Shown here in pieces: positions 1 to 12,200 of a stretch of 64,000 nucleotides of DNA; positions within the stretch are counted from its first letter, which is position 1, and each line of letters starts with the position of its first letter. Source of the stretch: Lineus longissimus (Eukaryota; Nemertea; Pilidiophora; Heteronemertea; Lineidae); contig NC_088310.1 of NCBI RefSeq assembly GCF_910592395.1, positions 22,451,501 through 22,515,500 of the forward strand, read 5' to 3'. A program made the translations under genes and the position numbers. The notes beneath the pieces were generated by a model. It did not search any database. It worked only from the letters and a program-made list of their open reading frames with translations, and had not been told where the DNA came from.

Positions 1-638
1 GTACGTCTGTAACTCTTTGACGTAGTCTAGCCGTCGGCTGTAAACCTCACAGTGCCCTGTCAGCATGAACGCCATCCTGGACTTCCCCTTGGCGTAGTTG
101 ATCACTCTCCCATTACCGAGCGGTAAGGTGCGTCTGGTGGCTTTATAGTAGGGAATCACCACGTCCGAATCAGTTCGATATGTTAACGTCCAATTGAAAT
201 AACCATCAAGGAAAGAAGCGAGTCTGTCCTCTCTGGTCTCTGGTTCCAGACCAAAGTAAACCCAGATCTGCTTATGCCTGTTTGGATTTCGACGCATGCT
301 GGTTGTCCAGATCCATGGATACATATCCACGTGGTAAAAGACAACTGCGTCAGCTGCGTCTATATCACTAGTTACGGTGCACTTTTTCGCACCAGTGCAA
401 TATCTCACGTCAGTGAATTGTGAGGGCCATTGTCTACCGAAGTATGGAGTGCCAAATGCAATAGACTTTACCCCCTTGACTGGTTTTAGCCGCTCGTCAT
501 TGCTCGTAAAAGATTTCGTGAAGAGGAGATTTAGGTGGTAGTGTCTGTACGAATGTGTTAATAGAACTATCATGCCAGTGATTAGGAGAAGGAGACAAAC
601 ACACGCCTTTCGTCGGACTCGTCGACACACAAGATAGC
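1..638 (-). CDS. GT10 alpha-1,3-fucosyltransferase-like, 5' coding part (partial)
   Basis: One long exon reading leftward gives 212 open codons without a stop and leaves the window at base 1. It begins at a splice acceptor (AG complement at 639-640), so the start codon lies in an upstream exon not identified. The order is: a basic patch (RRVRRK), a hydrophobic segment (ACVCLLLLITGMIVLL), a stem, then stretches typical of the N-terminal domain of family GT10: DAADAVVFYHVDMYPW, QIWVYFGLEPE, FNWTLTYRTDSDVVIPYY, and the beginning of the catalytic domain (KSRMAFM, YVKELQTY). That is the type II Golgi layout of animal alpha-1,3-fucosyltransferases, which move fucose from GDP-fucose to N-acetyllactosamine-type acceptors. 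The GDP-fucose-binding part is outside the window, so activity and acceptor specificity cannot be judged. Confidence 0.87.
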
Positions 639-693
639 CTGGAAAAGGAAAGAACAATTTAGAATATACGCCAAATACGAAATATAGGGTGCA

Positions 694-1203
694 GCGTGGA
701 ACGGGGTAGTGTGGAATCCTGGCATCAACATATTAGAGAGTACTCGGTGCAGAACTGCGGCTGACTGTCATCATGTTGTATGTTCCCGCGGCACTGGGAA
801 TATTTTAAGGGGTGGTGTTGGGTTTAGGGCTTTCTTTTCAGGCAGCAGGTAGGCAGCAGTTCCATAAAGCTATATGAACACTATACGGCCACACGGCACT
901 GATAGGATGATTGCTTTTAGATCCTGACTTGAGACTGCCTGAAAAGAAAGCCCTAAACCCCACCCCACCCCTCAAAATATTGCCCCTACAGAGCCTTCGC
1001 AGTGCCGCGGGAACATACAACACGATGACAGTCAGCCGCAGTTCTGCACCGAGTACTCTCTAATATGTTGATGCCAGGATTCCACACTACCCCGTTCCAC
1101 GCTTTCTTTTCAGACAGCAGGTAGGCAGCAGTTCCTGAGCTACATGAACACTATACGGCCATACGGCACTGATAGGATGATTGCTCTTAGATCCTGACTT
1201 GAG
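694..1203. repeat. Fold-back element with an extra direct copy of its loop
   Basis: Bases 694-845 reappear as reverse complement at 935-1102. The right arm is longer by about 17 bases near its middle. The spacer (846-934), with the adjacent arm end, is repeated in direct orientation at 1102-1203 with a few mismatches. The structure is therefore arm, loop, inverted arm, loop again. No protein is encoded. A non-autonomous DNA transposon (MITE or fold-back type) or a local inverted duplication would both explain it. Confidence 0.8.
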
Positions 1204-2842
1204 TGAGCACTTATGGTCGGTATATGGGTCTTGGTCGCCCCCTTGATTCCTCCATCGGGTCGCACCATCCAGAGTGGTTGAATACAGATCTGACGCCGGT
1301 CTGTGGGAGGAAACTTGCACTGGCAGGGATTACAACGGTTCCATGCCCGTCCATGCAGCGCAGGCCGAACACCCGAGGGCTACCTAACCTGCCACCGTCG
1401 GCACTGACCTTTCTCAGCCTAAACTAGTCGGACCTACCTTTCCAAATCATACTGATGATGGAACGAACGGACAGCATCATCCTCAGGAACACCACCTGCA
1501 TGATGCACAGATCATCATCAAGCTGTACAGCTCGAGTCGCTATGTGTGTACCGTGTGTGATCAGTGTTTAGAGGCCGTGATGCACTACTAAATGTACTGA
1601 TAACCCACTGTATAAGACCATTGTAACGGTGCACAATACGGGCTACACATTTCAGACGGCCATAGTTAATATCGATCTGTTGTATCTGGCATACACGGTA
1701 TTGACGGAATACCAGCCGACAGGCGGTGCAGAACAATCGTCACACGCTGAACAGCGATATTCGGGGCCAAACGCCTACCTGATCTCCTGTCAGCGTTAAC
1801 CTGCGGAGCGTACAAGTATAGCGTACTAGTGTAGAGTACTCGTATAACATACTCTAGTTTTACCGATCCAAGACTAGTTCTGAATAGATAGTTGGCGAAA
1901 ATAAATTTCGGCTTTTTTGATTTGCCCTTTACACCGGCAACACCTAAGTTTACCATATACATTGTATGTGTATATACAGTATATATAAGCAAGTATAGAT
2001 TAGAGAAAAAGTCACAATAGGCAAAATTAGTCAAGTATGTCTCCTAATGTACATGATTTTTGGAATGATTTTGGTGATTTGATTCAGAAATGACTTGTGC
2101 TTTTAATGGTAAACTCCAGTTGCTGCGAAAAGGGCAGTTGTCAGTCCATTTCTGATCGTACACAATTGAAAATATTTTATGTAGCACAGTGATGTGATTC
2201 GATACGTTCCGGCGAAATCATTGCTAAAGGCAAAGCGCAGTACCATCCATAATATTGCAATAGTTGCAGGTCTTAGGCGATTCGGACATAAAATGTACAT
2301 TTGTTAACTTTCATATCGTCATTCGGTTGTTTTTCCAGAGATCATGTTCTGCCCGATATCAATAATGCAACACATGCTGTCTGATTTTATCGAAAATCTA
2401 TTGAAATCACCACAGCGGTATGCACGTGCGTATCGATCTCGGTCCGGGCCAATCATTTGGGTGACATATGACGCTAGACGCAAGGGCCCAACGCGCCGCG
2501 TAGCGGCAAAAAAGCGAAGCTGGCGAAACATTTATAACGGGTCACCGTCACTTATTATTGGACTTATAGCGCATTTACGGGGTTGCAACTATTTTGCTTT
2601 ATAGTGTCACCAGGAAAGAAAAGCATGCGACCTAACGCCGATCTATTTGTATAAAGTGATAATTGGAAGGTATATAGTAGGAAATATCAATAAAATAATC
2701 ATTCCATTTCGTCTTTTGAGGGCATTTTTGATTGTAAAAAATATATGTGTACGTCACCGTAGTCTCTGCAATGATAATTTTATCAGAGCAGTCTCGCGCA
2801 AGTAGAAGTTCTTTACCTATTAGTTCTTCACTTATTAGTCTC

Positions 2843-2867
2843 AACGTCTGGCGCAAAGCCAGACGTT
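2843..2867. repeat. Perfect 10-bp hairpin
   Basis: AACGTCTGGC and GCCAGACGTT are separated by five bases (GCAAA). It lies just upstream of the first copy of the 135-bp repeat and could mark the end of a mobile element. No transcript role is visible. Confidence 0.6.
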
Positions 2868-2874
2868 TTCCATT

Positions 2875-3009
2875 ACGATTTCACTACGATGTTTGACAAG
2901 AAGGAGCAGTGCGCGAGATATGCTAATGAGCAGACTTCCCTCGCTTGAGTTTCTGAAGAATGTTCCATATCGCGCTAAGCTCATCACTACTGATTATGAC
3001 AGGCGTGCA
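2875..3009. repeat. Dispersed 135-bp repeat, copy 1
   Basis: This stretch matches 4336-4470 over its whole length without gaps and with about ten substitutions. Neither copy keeps a long open frame across the repeat. It is probably a fragment of a dispersed element not recognised here. Confidence 0.8.
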
Positions 3010-4335
3010 ACGGTAGGTATCTGCTCCCCAACTTCCACCCTAATACGGTACAATAAGTTACCATTTGATGGGAATGGGACAATGCCCTCACTGTGTATGG
3101 AGTCATAGGGATAAGAAGACATTATTCATTAGTGTTGGTACAAGTGATTTTGCCCAAAAAGCATGCGCATTCAAAAAACAAAATATGCAAGGTATCACGT
3201 ACATGACCATGACGACGTGCAGAAAGTGCACTGGCCAGTGCATACCCTATGGCTATGTACTAGTAAACATGGTAAACATGAACAACATCATTATTCATCG
3301 GCAGTTCATTTTACTCCGAGCTTTTCCTGAAACATATAGCCATGATAATTAGGCCTACCATGTACCATGACCAATATCAGCACTAGATCATGTAGATGTC
3401 AACAAGTTCACATGAACCGTATAATCCCATGTGGGGCATGCGTCTAAACCAAAGCCCCAAAATCACTTGTTTTGGTCTATTTCAGTTTCACTTGTGTTTC
3501 CCCCGTCTCCCAGTCCATAATACATTTACAGTTTACAATCCCCGATCATGGCCCAACAAAAGGTCATCGGTTGACTAAAGGAACACAACTGTTCAATGTA
3601 TTTATAGTTGAATGCGATCAAACTACGTCTTTTCAATCGTGGATTGTAAATTTAACCCCATGGGCCTAGGGAAGGCCCTATAACAATACTTTCGACACAG
3701 TTATTATCTCCGCTGCCTCCACCATGTTACACACAGTGCTCACTGCTGAATCTAAAATGCGCCACCTAGTCAAAACAGGACATATGTTCTTCTAGGAATA
3801 GATCTCTTTCCAATATTTCGTCATTCCACTATCGTCATCACCTCATCATACTTTCATTGACATTACAGGCACACATCCACAGAGCACTCTTCAAATCATC
3901 TACACAGTGGTTATCCAACTAGGATTATAAAGGTAATTTCTTAGCCCCGCACAGTGGGTTTCAGTCTTGATAAAGGGGCACTATCCAAGATAAAGTTACA
4001 AGAAGTAGTCAATAGGGGTCTCTCACCTCTCACTGTATGTCCACACTATTCACGCTTGTACGAGGAATACATTCAATGCTGAATCTAACAACACCCAGTG
4101 CCCTTACTCTGTATATTAGTCACTGGAAGATGGCCCATTTCACTCCTTCCTTCTACTTCACCTATAGTCTCATTGCAAACGCCTCAGTTCTATGATATCA
4201 CATTCACTTTCAGCTGTCATGCAACGCAACAACTGTGCTATCTGCCATCGCACATCAACGAAGAAGTGCAGCCGCCCACATTCCACCTCACGTCTGTCCG
4301 ACCAGCTGCAATCCTCGAGGACGCCCCACTGCACC

Positions 4336-4470
4336 ACGATTTCACTACGATGTTTGACAAGAAGGAGCAGTGCGCGAGATAGGCTAATGAGCAGACTTCC
4401 TTCGCTTGAGTTTCGGAAGAATGTTCCATATCGCGCTAAGCTGACCACTGCTGACCATGACAGGCGTGCA
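4336..4470. repeat. Dispersed 135-bp repeat, copy 2
   Basis: Direct-orientation partner of the copy at 2875-3009, about 1.46 kb away. A 94-codon frame on the plus strand (4098-4382) and a 135-codon frame on the minus strand (4170-4577) overlap it. Neither resembles a known family, and I treat both as chance frames or decayed element remains. Confidence 0.8.
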
Positions 4471-4619
4471 TTGGACTGGTACAGGTTGGAACTGAACATT
4501 GAATATGCTGGTGGTGACGCTTTCTGATGAGAAGTTGGTCGTGACTGATGCAGTATCCTTGGACTTGTCCACAGCATCGTTCAATCATTGCTCTCTGAGC
4601 TGCCTTGATTCTGTACTTA

Positions 4620-4683
4620 CCCAAATACTAAGACCAAATGCCTGTTGACTGTGCTTTAAGAGAGACTAGCGCCATGCCTAGAG
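4620..4683. repeat. 64-bp direct repeat, copy 1
   Basis: The sequence from CCAAATACTAAGACCAAATG through GCCATGCCTA recurs at 4972-5035 with only a few mismatches. The second copy continues into a perfect hairpin that this copy lacks. Confidence 0.75.
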
Positions 4684-4971
4684 ATATGACTGACCCCTAT
4701 TGGCCAATGTATGACTTTATCTTGCCTACCTAGCTGCTGCCTATAGTCTCCCTTTAACTGCGGAACACTTCAAAGTCGATAAAATGCCATGTTCCACCTT
4801 TTAATGTGTTCAGACCGCCATTTTCAAAATAATCAAGTCAGGACACTGCCTTCTAGTCTCATAATAAATTTTGCTTTCCTCAATAATAACATTTCTTCTT
4901 CTTCAATGCTTTCATCATTCCAAACTTCTCCTCCTCTGACTTTTACAGGGGTACAGTCATGGCAATCAAAA

Positions 4972-5057
4972 CCCAAATACTGAGACCAAATGCCTGTTGA
5001 CTGTGCTTTAAGAGAGACTGGCCCCATGCCTAGTCTCTCTTAAAGCACAGTCAACAG
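4972..5057. repeat. Direct repeat copy 2 with a perfect 26-bp hairpin
   Basis: After the 64-bp repeat, bases 4994-5019 and 5032-5057 are exact reverse complements around a 12-base loop (5020-5031). The left arm belongs to the repeat shared with 4620-4683; the right arm appears only here. This looks like the terminus of a fold-back or hairpin-ended element. Confidence 0.85.
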
Positions 5058-5483
5058 ACACCAACCCCCTCAGACTCAGAAACCACAAACGCCCAACCCT
5101 TCCTGCTACCTTAATACTTCTGGGTTCTGGGACAACACATTGATCTCATCTGTAGGTATACCGATTGATACGTGAAAATTTACAATGCACTGGGACGGAG
5201 ACCTACATATATGATATTGTTTAAAACGTGGCACGACGGGACTGTTGGCTCTCTACGACGTGGTGTCTGTGAGGAGTGGTGCTATTTATCGAAAATGCAC
5301 AACTGAATATTCATGTCCTTGTGATAGGTGGCTAAAGTAAGCAACCAATGGATTACGTGATGGTGTGATAGCGATCAGTGATTTCTCTTCCATTAAATAA
5401 ATACGTCCTATTTTTGGTGTCCCCAACAGACAATCACCATCTCTACTAGCTGATCACAGTTATCCACTTGCGAAGTACAGTTC

Positions 5484-6212
5484 ATGATGACAGTCAAACC
5501 TATACTGATGAATTTGGCCCGTGCACTAACGTGGACACTGTCCTTGTTTCTAATGGTGAATGGTAACTTTGCTTACGGTGTGACCGGAGCAGCGCTGAGT
5601 GTTATGGTAGAGGACAACGCCAAGCAATGCTTCTACCAAGATGTCGAGGCTCCTGTGAGGTATAAAGTAGACTGGAGAGTGACGAGGGGTGGTCACAACG
5701 ATATAGATATCAGCATAGAAAAACCAAATGGAGAAAAAGAACTCGAACTTTTAAAGAGTAACCACGGGACTCATGTTTTCGATGCGATGCCTGGATTATA
5801 CGTCATGTGTTTTAGTAACGAATTTTCAACATTTGCTCACAAACAAGTATTCTTTAGCTTCCGTCCTGAGAATGTGGAGAGTCTTGCTGAAGAGGCTGGT
5901 CAAAAGGTTTTCCCAAAAGCACAAACTGCTCTTGAGATGTCGTTTGAGAATTTGCATAGTCATCTCACTAGTGTCTCCAGTGTTCAGCTAGATTACCGGA
6001 ACAAGGCTTCCTTAGGTCACAATGTGGCTGACCATTTGAACTTCTGTGTCCAGCTTATGTCCTTGGCTTTAGCTGTTGTCATCTTTGTGGTGGGTGCAGG
6101 ACAAGTTATGGTGCTTCGATTATTCTTTACGGACACGTATTCCAGTGTGCAAGAGACTTTGAAAAAGGCAGCACATACAGAATTTATTGATCCGATGGGC
6201 GCACCAATGTAG
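5484..6212 (+). CDS. p24-gamma (TMED3/7-like) cargo receptor, intronless
   Basis: A single 242-codon frame. Residues 1-35 contain a hydrophobic signal-like segment. A GOLD domain follows, with the hallmarks AKQCFYQDVEAPVRY and GLYVMCFSNEFSTFAHK; Cys49 and Cys109 would form the conserved disulfide. A coiled-coil-like stretch runs to about residue 185 and one transmembrane segment lies at 189-211. Known p24 proteins cycle between ER and Golgi in COPII and COPI vesicles and select cargo; wording of the GOLD motifs is closest to TMED3/7. The tail keeps a di-phenylalanine (RLFF) but is unusually long (about 31 residues) and ends GAPM without the usual C-terminal dilysine. The first ATG pair (5484/5487) is used because it precedes the hydrophobic stretch. 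Polyadenylation signals lie 350 bases downstream. Confidence 0.9.
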   Translation: MMTVKPILMNLARALTWTLSLFLMVNGNFAYGVTGAALSVMVEDNAKQCFYQDVEAPVRYKVDWRVTRGGHNDIDISIEKPNGEKELELLKSNHGTHVFDAMPGLYVMCFSNEFSTFAHKQVFFSFRPENVESLAEEAGQKVFPKAQTALEMSFENLHSHLTSVSSVQLDYRNKASLGHNVADHLNFCVQLMSLALAVVIFVVGAGQVMVLRLFFTDTYSSVQETLKKAAHTEFIDPMGAPM

Positions 6213-6563
6213 GTCATATGTACAAAGCAATGTGGTGAAAAGACGGTGGACAAAATTTCGGAATCTTCGGTTAAGTTTTAGGGCAACAATTTTGATACTA
6301 CATGTATATATGGTGATGGTCTGAAAAAATACAAGTGGTGTGAACAAAATATATGTTACATAGGTGGATACCCGGACTGGATAGCCAGTAAATGTATGCC
6401 ATTGTATTGCACTTCGTATTGTAGTTTTTTCTATGCAATTCACTGTACATTGTTGACTTTTTAATATGCATTTAGTGGTATTTTGATGTGATGATGGGGT
6501 TAGACATCCATCAAACTGTTGCTGAAAGACGAACTAAGAATGTAAAATACATTTTGTGTGACA

Positions 6564-6574
6564 AATAAAATAAA
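6564..6574 (+). terminator. Tandem poly(A) signals for the p24 gene
   Basis: Two AATAAA hexamers overlap by one base (6564-6569 and 6569-6574), about 350 bases after the stop codon of the p24 gene. Confidence 0.55.
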
Positions 6575-6599
6575 CTCCGTGAATGGCTAAGTGACTGTC

Positions 6600-8829
6600 T
6601 TCATTAGATTGTGTGACGTCTGCTTCTTAGTTAACATACAAGTGCTCTGGAGTATAATGAAATTGAAAATCCCAACAAAGTACTCCAATTTTGAAGGAAC
6701 TACATAGTTTAGCCATTTCCCTGGCTTGTCTTTCACCAGATTGTCATTGAATGAAGGCGTCTGGGAAGTCTTGACCAGGTAACGCCAATTCGAAGAAATC
6801 CATGGGAGATGCCCCCGGATGACAGCAATCTCGTGATCATTTGATTGGTCTAACAAAAATGCCTTGTCTCCTGTTGCCTCAAGGACCACTTATGTTTATG
6901 TTGGCCTACAATCAATTAAATATGGATCAAGATATGATAATTTGAACGTGCTAAAAGTAATCGCCGAATGGGCTCTTATGTCATTACATGCCTTTTATTT
7001 GCCTAGATACATGTATCTACATGTTAAGTTTGTGAAAAAAATCCTGCCCGACCAAGAATGGTCACCCTTCGATGTCGGCCAAGTTAATATGCATCAGTCA
7101 GTGGTAAATTAGAGTCAATTTCATCATCGAATTATTGAAATACCCAATTGAAATACCCAATATCAATGCATTTATTAATTTCACGTGAGCCTAGTCTATC
7201 AATGGAAAGTCCCATACCTAACAACTTCCTGGTCTTTGGAAAATAATAACAGCCCGGTTAAATTCTTAGTGAGATAAAAATTGACCGTGACAGTAGTTCC
7301 AAAGGTCGTTGACAAATCATTGATGATATTTTTTGATACCAGTAACATGATTATTTTTCTGAGAATCAAGAACTTAACACGTCATTTCTAATACAGCATT
7401 GGACGCTTACTAGAATTGTTCAACCACGTTCTTTGCGTACCGCTGAGCTCATCTGGTGAGTCACGCCATTTTGAGAAAAACCCAGACCCTCCAAAACGTC
7501 CCAAAAGGCACCTACTCTTGTGAAATTCGCATTAAAATACATATAACTTTGTCACATCGGTGTCCTGCACACCAGACTTTACCGTGATCCGTGCCGATGA
7601 AATGTTACATGTACATGTAGTTTCAGAGGAAATACCTGTACCAAGGACAGATTGCCGCCCGAATCTACTATATTGCATGCAGTGCTCACTGATGTCTTAA
7701 ACTGGTGACATTGCATGTAAGCACGTATGGAAATTGCCAAAACGTTATTTTTGATACCAATATTAAAAGAGAAGTACATGTAGTCAGTTTGTAAGAAAGG
7801 CTTGCTGATTAATATTGAATCAGTAATTCCATCTAAAAATCAAAATTCAATCCTGAGAAATGCTTCCAAAGTGGCATTACCAACATAGTGGTATTCCGAG
7901 GAAATCAACGTGGCCTCCTTTACACAGCGGTGCGGATTGAATGGACAGGGCTGGACAAGAGACTGGACTGAGATCGAGTTACTAACTGGGGCAAATGGTA
8001 TACTGGTATCAAAAACTATCATCTATAACACTTAGTAGACCTTTATCGTCATATCAAAAGAACACTTTGAGTTTGGTTTTTTAATCACTGTACTCATCTT
8101 CAGTGGTGACATGAAGTCGAAAGCAACTTGAGATGTGATGGTTCCAAAGTGAGTCTATACAAATATCGCCGACAAGATTCTGGTGTTCCTCAGTTTTGGA
8201 CCACAAAACATGATGCGAGAAGAAATGCCATTGTTATCATTTTTCGTTCCCGCCGTCACAAGTTCAAATAGCGGAGCGGAAGTTGTAATTACGTAATGGT
8301 GTTGATTATTCATTACCACTTGACATGAACCCAGTAAAGACTAAATTACAAAAACTTGGTTTGACCAATTGCACAACATGCGGCTCGTGACTAGTTCATA
8401 TTAACAGCGATGTGTGGGAATACTACTTTTAGTTTCCGGACATTTTGACCTACACGCATGCAGACCTTTAAAATAATAAATCAGCTCATGACAATCATGT
8501 CTTTGCCTTTACTACCTCACTGGCGTTCGACATGGATCACTAGATTGCGATAGTCACATATCGTACAAATCGCATAGACATATAGCAATGTGAGGCTATT
8601 GAGGAATCTTCATAAAATCTTCATTGAAGAAGTAGATATATACTTTAGAAATACCATACAGTACGTATCAAAAGATTCAGAATAATCAAGTTCAGTAATT
8701 AATCGAACTATTACTTTCTTACAATAAAATCAATGAGTCACTTTGTTTGCATCGAAACATCATTAAATATAACAAGGAAGTTGATTGGCCAAGAATAGCT
8801 AGACAGTTTGGTTTGCCCGGGATTCCCAT
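6600..8829. other. Intergenic, no gene seen
   Basis: Only short uncorrelated frames occur. Several copies of the palindrome TACATGTA lie here (for example near 7012, a double copy near 7605, and near 7774). Nothing else stands out before the promoter of the oxidase gene. Confidence 0.55.
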
Positions 8830-8871
8830 CCAATCACATGATCACGTGATCGCAACCAAACCCTTTATAAA
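8830..8871 (+). promoter_or_regulatory. Core promoter: CCAAT, E-box CACGTG, TATAAA
   Basis: CCAAT at 8830-8834, the palindrome GATCACGTGATC containing an E-box at 8843-8848, and TATAAA at 8866-8871. Transcription would begin near 8895-8900. The first exon would end at 8968, where TTG is followed by the donor GTAAGT. This predicts a roughly 70-base 5' UTR exon ahead of the oxidase coding exons. Confidence 0.65.
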
Positions 8872-9206
8872 CCGCGGTTACCAAGCGTTGAAAACATTTT
8901 ACACTTTCCTTTTGATTTTGACTTGTGGGCCTTTGGAGCAAGCAGTGTTGAAGAAAGGGAGTTCGTTGGTAAGTTCGAATGGTGTCGCAATTTTCTTAAT
9001 TTAGATAATCTTTACACAGGTTATGCATACTGTGTATACGCTTTTTAGCCGGTAAAATGACGCCTGTACAACGGCCTCTGTGAAACAGACGCCCCAAAAC
9101 TGGCTAAATAGCGTCTTCTGACGGTATATTGCGATCGTTATTGCTTGTCACTACCCGGAGTCACTGTTGGTCTAACGGGATATTGTTCGTTCGTTTTACA
9201 GGAGAC

Positions 9207-12200
9207 ATGGCTGAACCACCATACATGCATCTACCATTTTTGCACATTGTCAATGATGCAAAGATCAGACTTCAAGCCTTAAAGGGTAAGTTTAAGATAA
9301 AGGTAATCTAAACTGCCGTGAAGTAAACGCCATCGCAAAGTTGACTATTTTTTCAAATAAAAAAATACATGTACATGTACCAATGTCAAGACCAGGTTAG
9401 TAAGAGTCTTTAATCTAATGTATTGTCGATGTCCATATCCATCAAAAAATAAAAATAAAGCACCACTATTAATGTTATCTGCAAATATCTCCATCACTAA
9501 ATTTATTTTGCCAGAAAAGATCGCTTATCCTAAAATGAAAAATCCATAATTACCATTAAATTCCAGGAGAAAAAATTGATCCAGTTCAGCAGGATGACGT
9601 CTACAAGAAGTTTTTCATGAACATCGCTCAGTTCGGACTCGATTATGAGTACAAAAAGATGATCGGGGGGTCGGCCGTACACCACACCAAGACGAAGTAC
9701 GCGAAGGAAGTCCTCGTGCTTGGTGCAGGAGCGTCGGGCTTGGTGGCGGCCTATGAGTTGGCACAAGCTGGACACAAGGTAGGAACAAGCATCGCTTTAA
9801 AATGAAGATGGACTGAGACGCTGCGGCGCACGTATTGTTTTCTAGTGTTTCTGTGTCTGTCTATTTTCGCCTCCTTGAATAGAGAATGCGAGAAATCAAG
9901 ATTAACATGCATGCTTCTAAAAAAAGGCCATGGCTATCTATTTACGGAAACAGTGAGACATGGGAACATCAGATAACTTTACACGGGAACCCCAATGTGA
10001 CTCACAGAACACTGGTCAAGCCTCTGAACTAGTGGCTGTTGTCACAGTCCTTGCACATCTCGACGTCATCATGATTGACAGTATTACTATGTAGGACACT
10101 CAATCTGGTTTATTAACGATAACATCGTATTTAGAATACCGGGTAAAGGATGGGTTTCAGTGTTCAGAATGACCCAGTTTTTAACGAATGCGTAAAAAAA
10201 CGACTGAGTTATCTTCAACAAGTTTACGGTGAGTGTCAAGATAAGAATATCGAACGCATTACCCAACTTCTCACAAAGTAGAAACGAATTTTGCGACAGA
10301 CGACATCTCAGAAGAATGTCCTGACCTTCTGAATTGAAGTCCTCTGTCATAATATATTAGTTTGGACAATTAAAGCCATTAATCTGTATCTATGCATGTA
10401 TGTGTAATATCACAAAACATTTTGGTCTTTAGCGTGAACTGTTTCTTGTGTGTTGAGCGGAATTTGGATCCTTGTAGTTTTGTCGAAGGCACTTGAAAAA
10501 AACTGACTTAATAGAAAACGTATTTTTCACTAAAAAGCCCCACCTATTTGCCACTTGAACTTAGTAAGGTACAATTTTAAGTGATTTTTGTCACTAAGTT
10601 TGTAATCAGCATCCGAGAAAATGGGAAATGACCGTTGGTTTCAGTTCGGAAATGCCCAGAAACGGTTAGATTTCACTTGCAAATGTAGTACTATATAAAG
10701 TTCGTATCAGTCAGCGACCCTGAAGATGGGTGACGCGTATATTTTCATCTTGAAGTTTTACTCATTTTTCAATTCTTAAAGGTAACACTGATTGAGAGAC
10801 AGGAGCGACCTGGTGGAAGAATTAAGACAATCAGGACACCCTTTGCCGAAGGCCTTCATGTAGATGGTAAGTCAACTCCGCGTCCACGGTGTGATTTCTC
10901 AATAATGGTCTCAAGGCGTTAATTTTGCCCTTGCCGATTTAGGTCTATCGACACCTCTGAAAGTTGTTTCGTGGGGGTAGATGATATCAAGGTTTGCCCT
11001 CATAACCCTTTGATAAGCCAGCAGAACAATGGGAGTTTAGTTCGAGGTGCGAGCGGGCCTAGTTTAAGGAACTGTCTATTCTAAAACATCTCAAATTAGA
11101 TAACGAATAACGTGGTTTTAAATGCATTTGGACTGCTTCCATATTTTGCATCAACCCAATCAGTTATGGTTGCCTAACCATAACCGCTGAATTCAAAACG
11201 TGGCACCTTAGGCACATAGTGTATTTACACTGTAGCCTGATGTTTTAGAATTAAATACAATATACCTTGTATTGGGCTAGGCCTGAATTCTTTTAACTGC
11301 AGGATGCATGTATTAAGGGGCAAATAACGTTCTGCTTGCTGCATGAATTTGCGATCCAAATTCTCATACTTCAACCTCAAACATGGCGTCATCGACAAAT
11401 GATTTCAAAAGTGAAGAAGAGGAGTTGATGCGATCATGATGATATCCCGAAATCTCATTACTAGTCCTTATCTGTTTCAGTTGGGGCCATGCGACTTCCT
11501 GGGGATGGTTCAGACGCACCTGGCATGCCCAGTCATTGGCTGACCGACTTCTATATAAAACTCTTCAAGATTCCGTGCAAACCTTTCTTCACATCGAACG
11601 AGAAATGCTACTTCAACCTTTACGGTCACACGGTCAGAATGGAAGGTGAGTTGGGAATCTGATAAACCTGTCTTATGGAAAAATATGTTCGATAATTTGA
11701 TGACATATTTTCCCTTTTTCCTCCTTTTAATAACAGCGTACAGCCCACTTTGTGTCTTACCAACCTATTAGCTTTATTCATCAGGCTATATCATCTAAGT
11801 CCTTCAGGTCATTTCGTGGGCGATAGACGGACCATTTCTGCCGAAATTAACTTGCTCGGAACCGGACTTATATCATAATTGAGAGACCAAGTTTTTGTGG
11901 CAATGCAACTTCCTTAAAAATACTTCAATGATTTGTGTTACGTTTTACAGAATGGAGTAAAGATAAAAACTATTGGTGCACGAAGTTCTGGCCAGGTTGG
12001 GACAAGCATCTCACTACTGAGGCAAAAAAAGAAATCAAGGGCCTAGGTAAGTGTTCGGCATACCTTGTTTCTGTGAAAAACTACGACATGTACGCAGTAA
12101 CTTCTCGAACTATGTGTTGCCACTCACCATGGGGTACCTTCAACTTGGTAAAAAAATGTGTTACCTGGAGATTAGACGAGTGGAATGAAACTCTTTTGTA

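Larger units (their letters stand above)
640..5480. other. Gene-free repeat-rich interval
   Basis: No convincing exon was found. Open frames of 60-135 codons occur on both strands but overlap each other and lack domain-like composition. The stretch holds the fold-back element (694-1203), a 135-bp direct repeat pair, a 64-bp direct repeat pair and two perfect hairpins, listed separately. The upstream 5' exon of the fucosyltransferase and the promoter of the p24 gene should lie here but were not pinned down. Confidence 0.6.

Noticed and set aside
4170-4577. 135-codon minus-strand frame over the 135-bp repeat
   Set aside because: It overlaps open frames on the other strand, and the repeated copy at 2875 does not preserve it. 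Composition is not protein-like and no domain was recognised.
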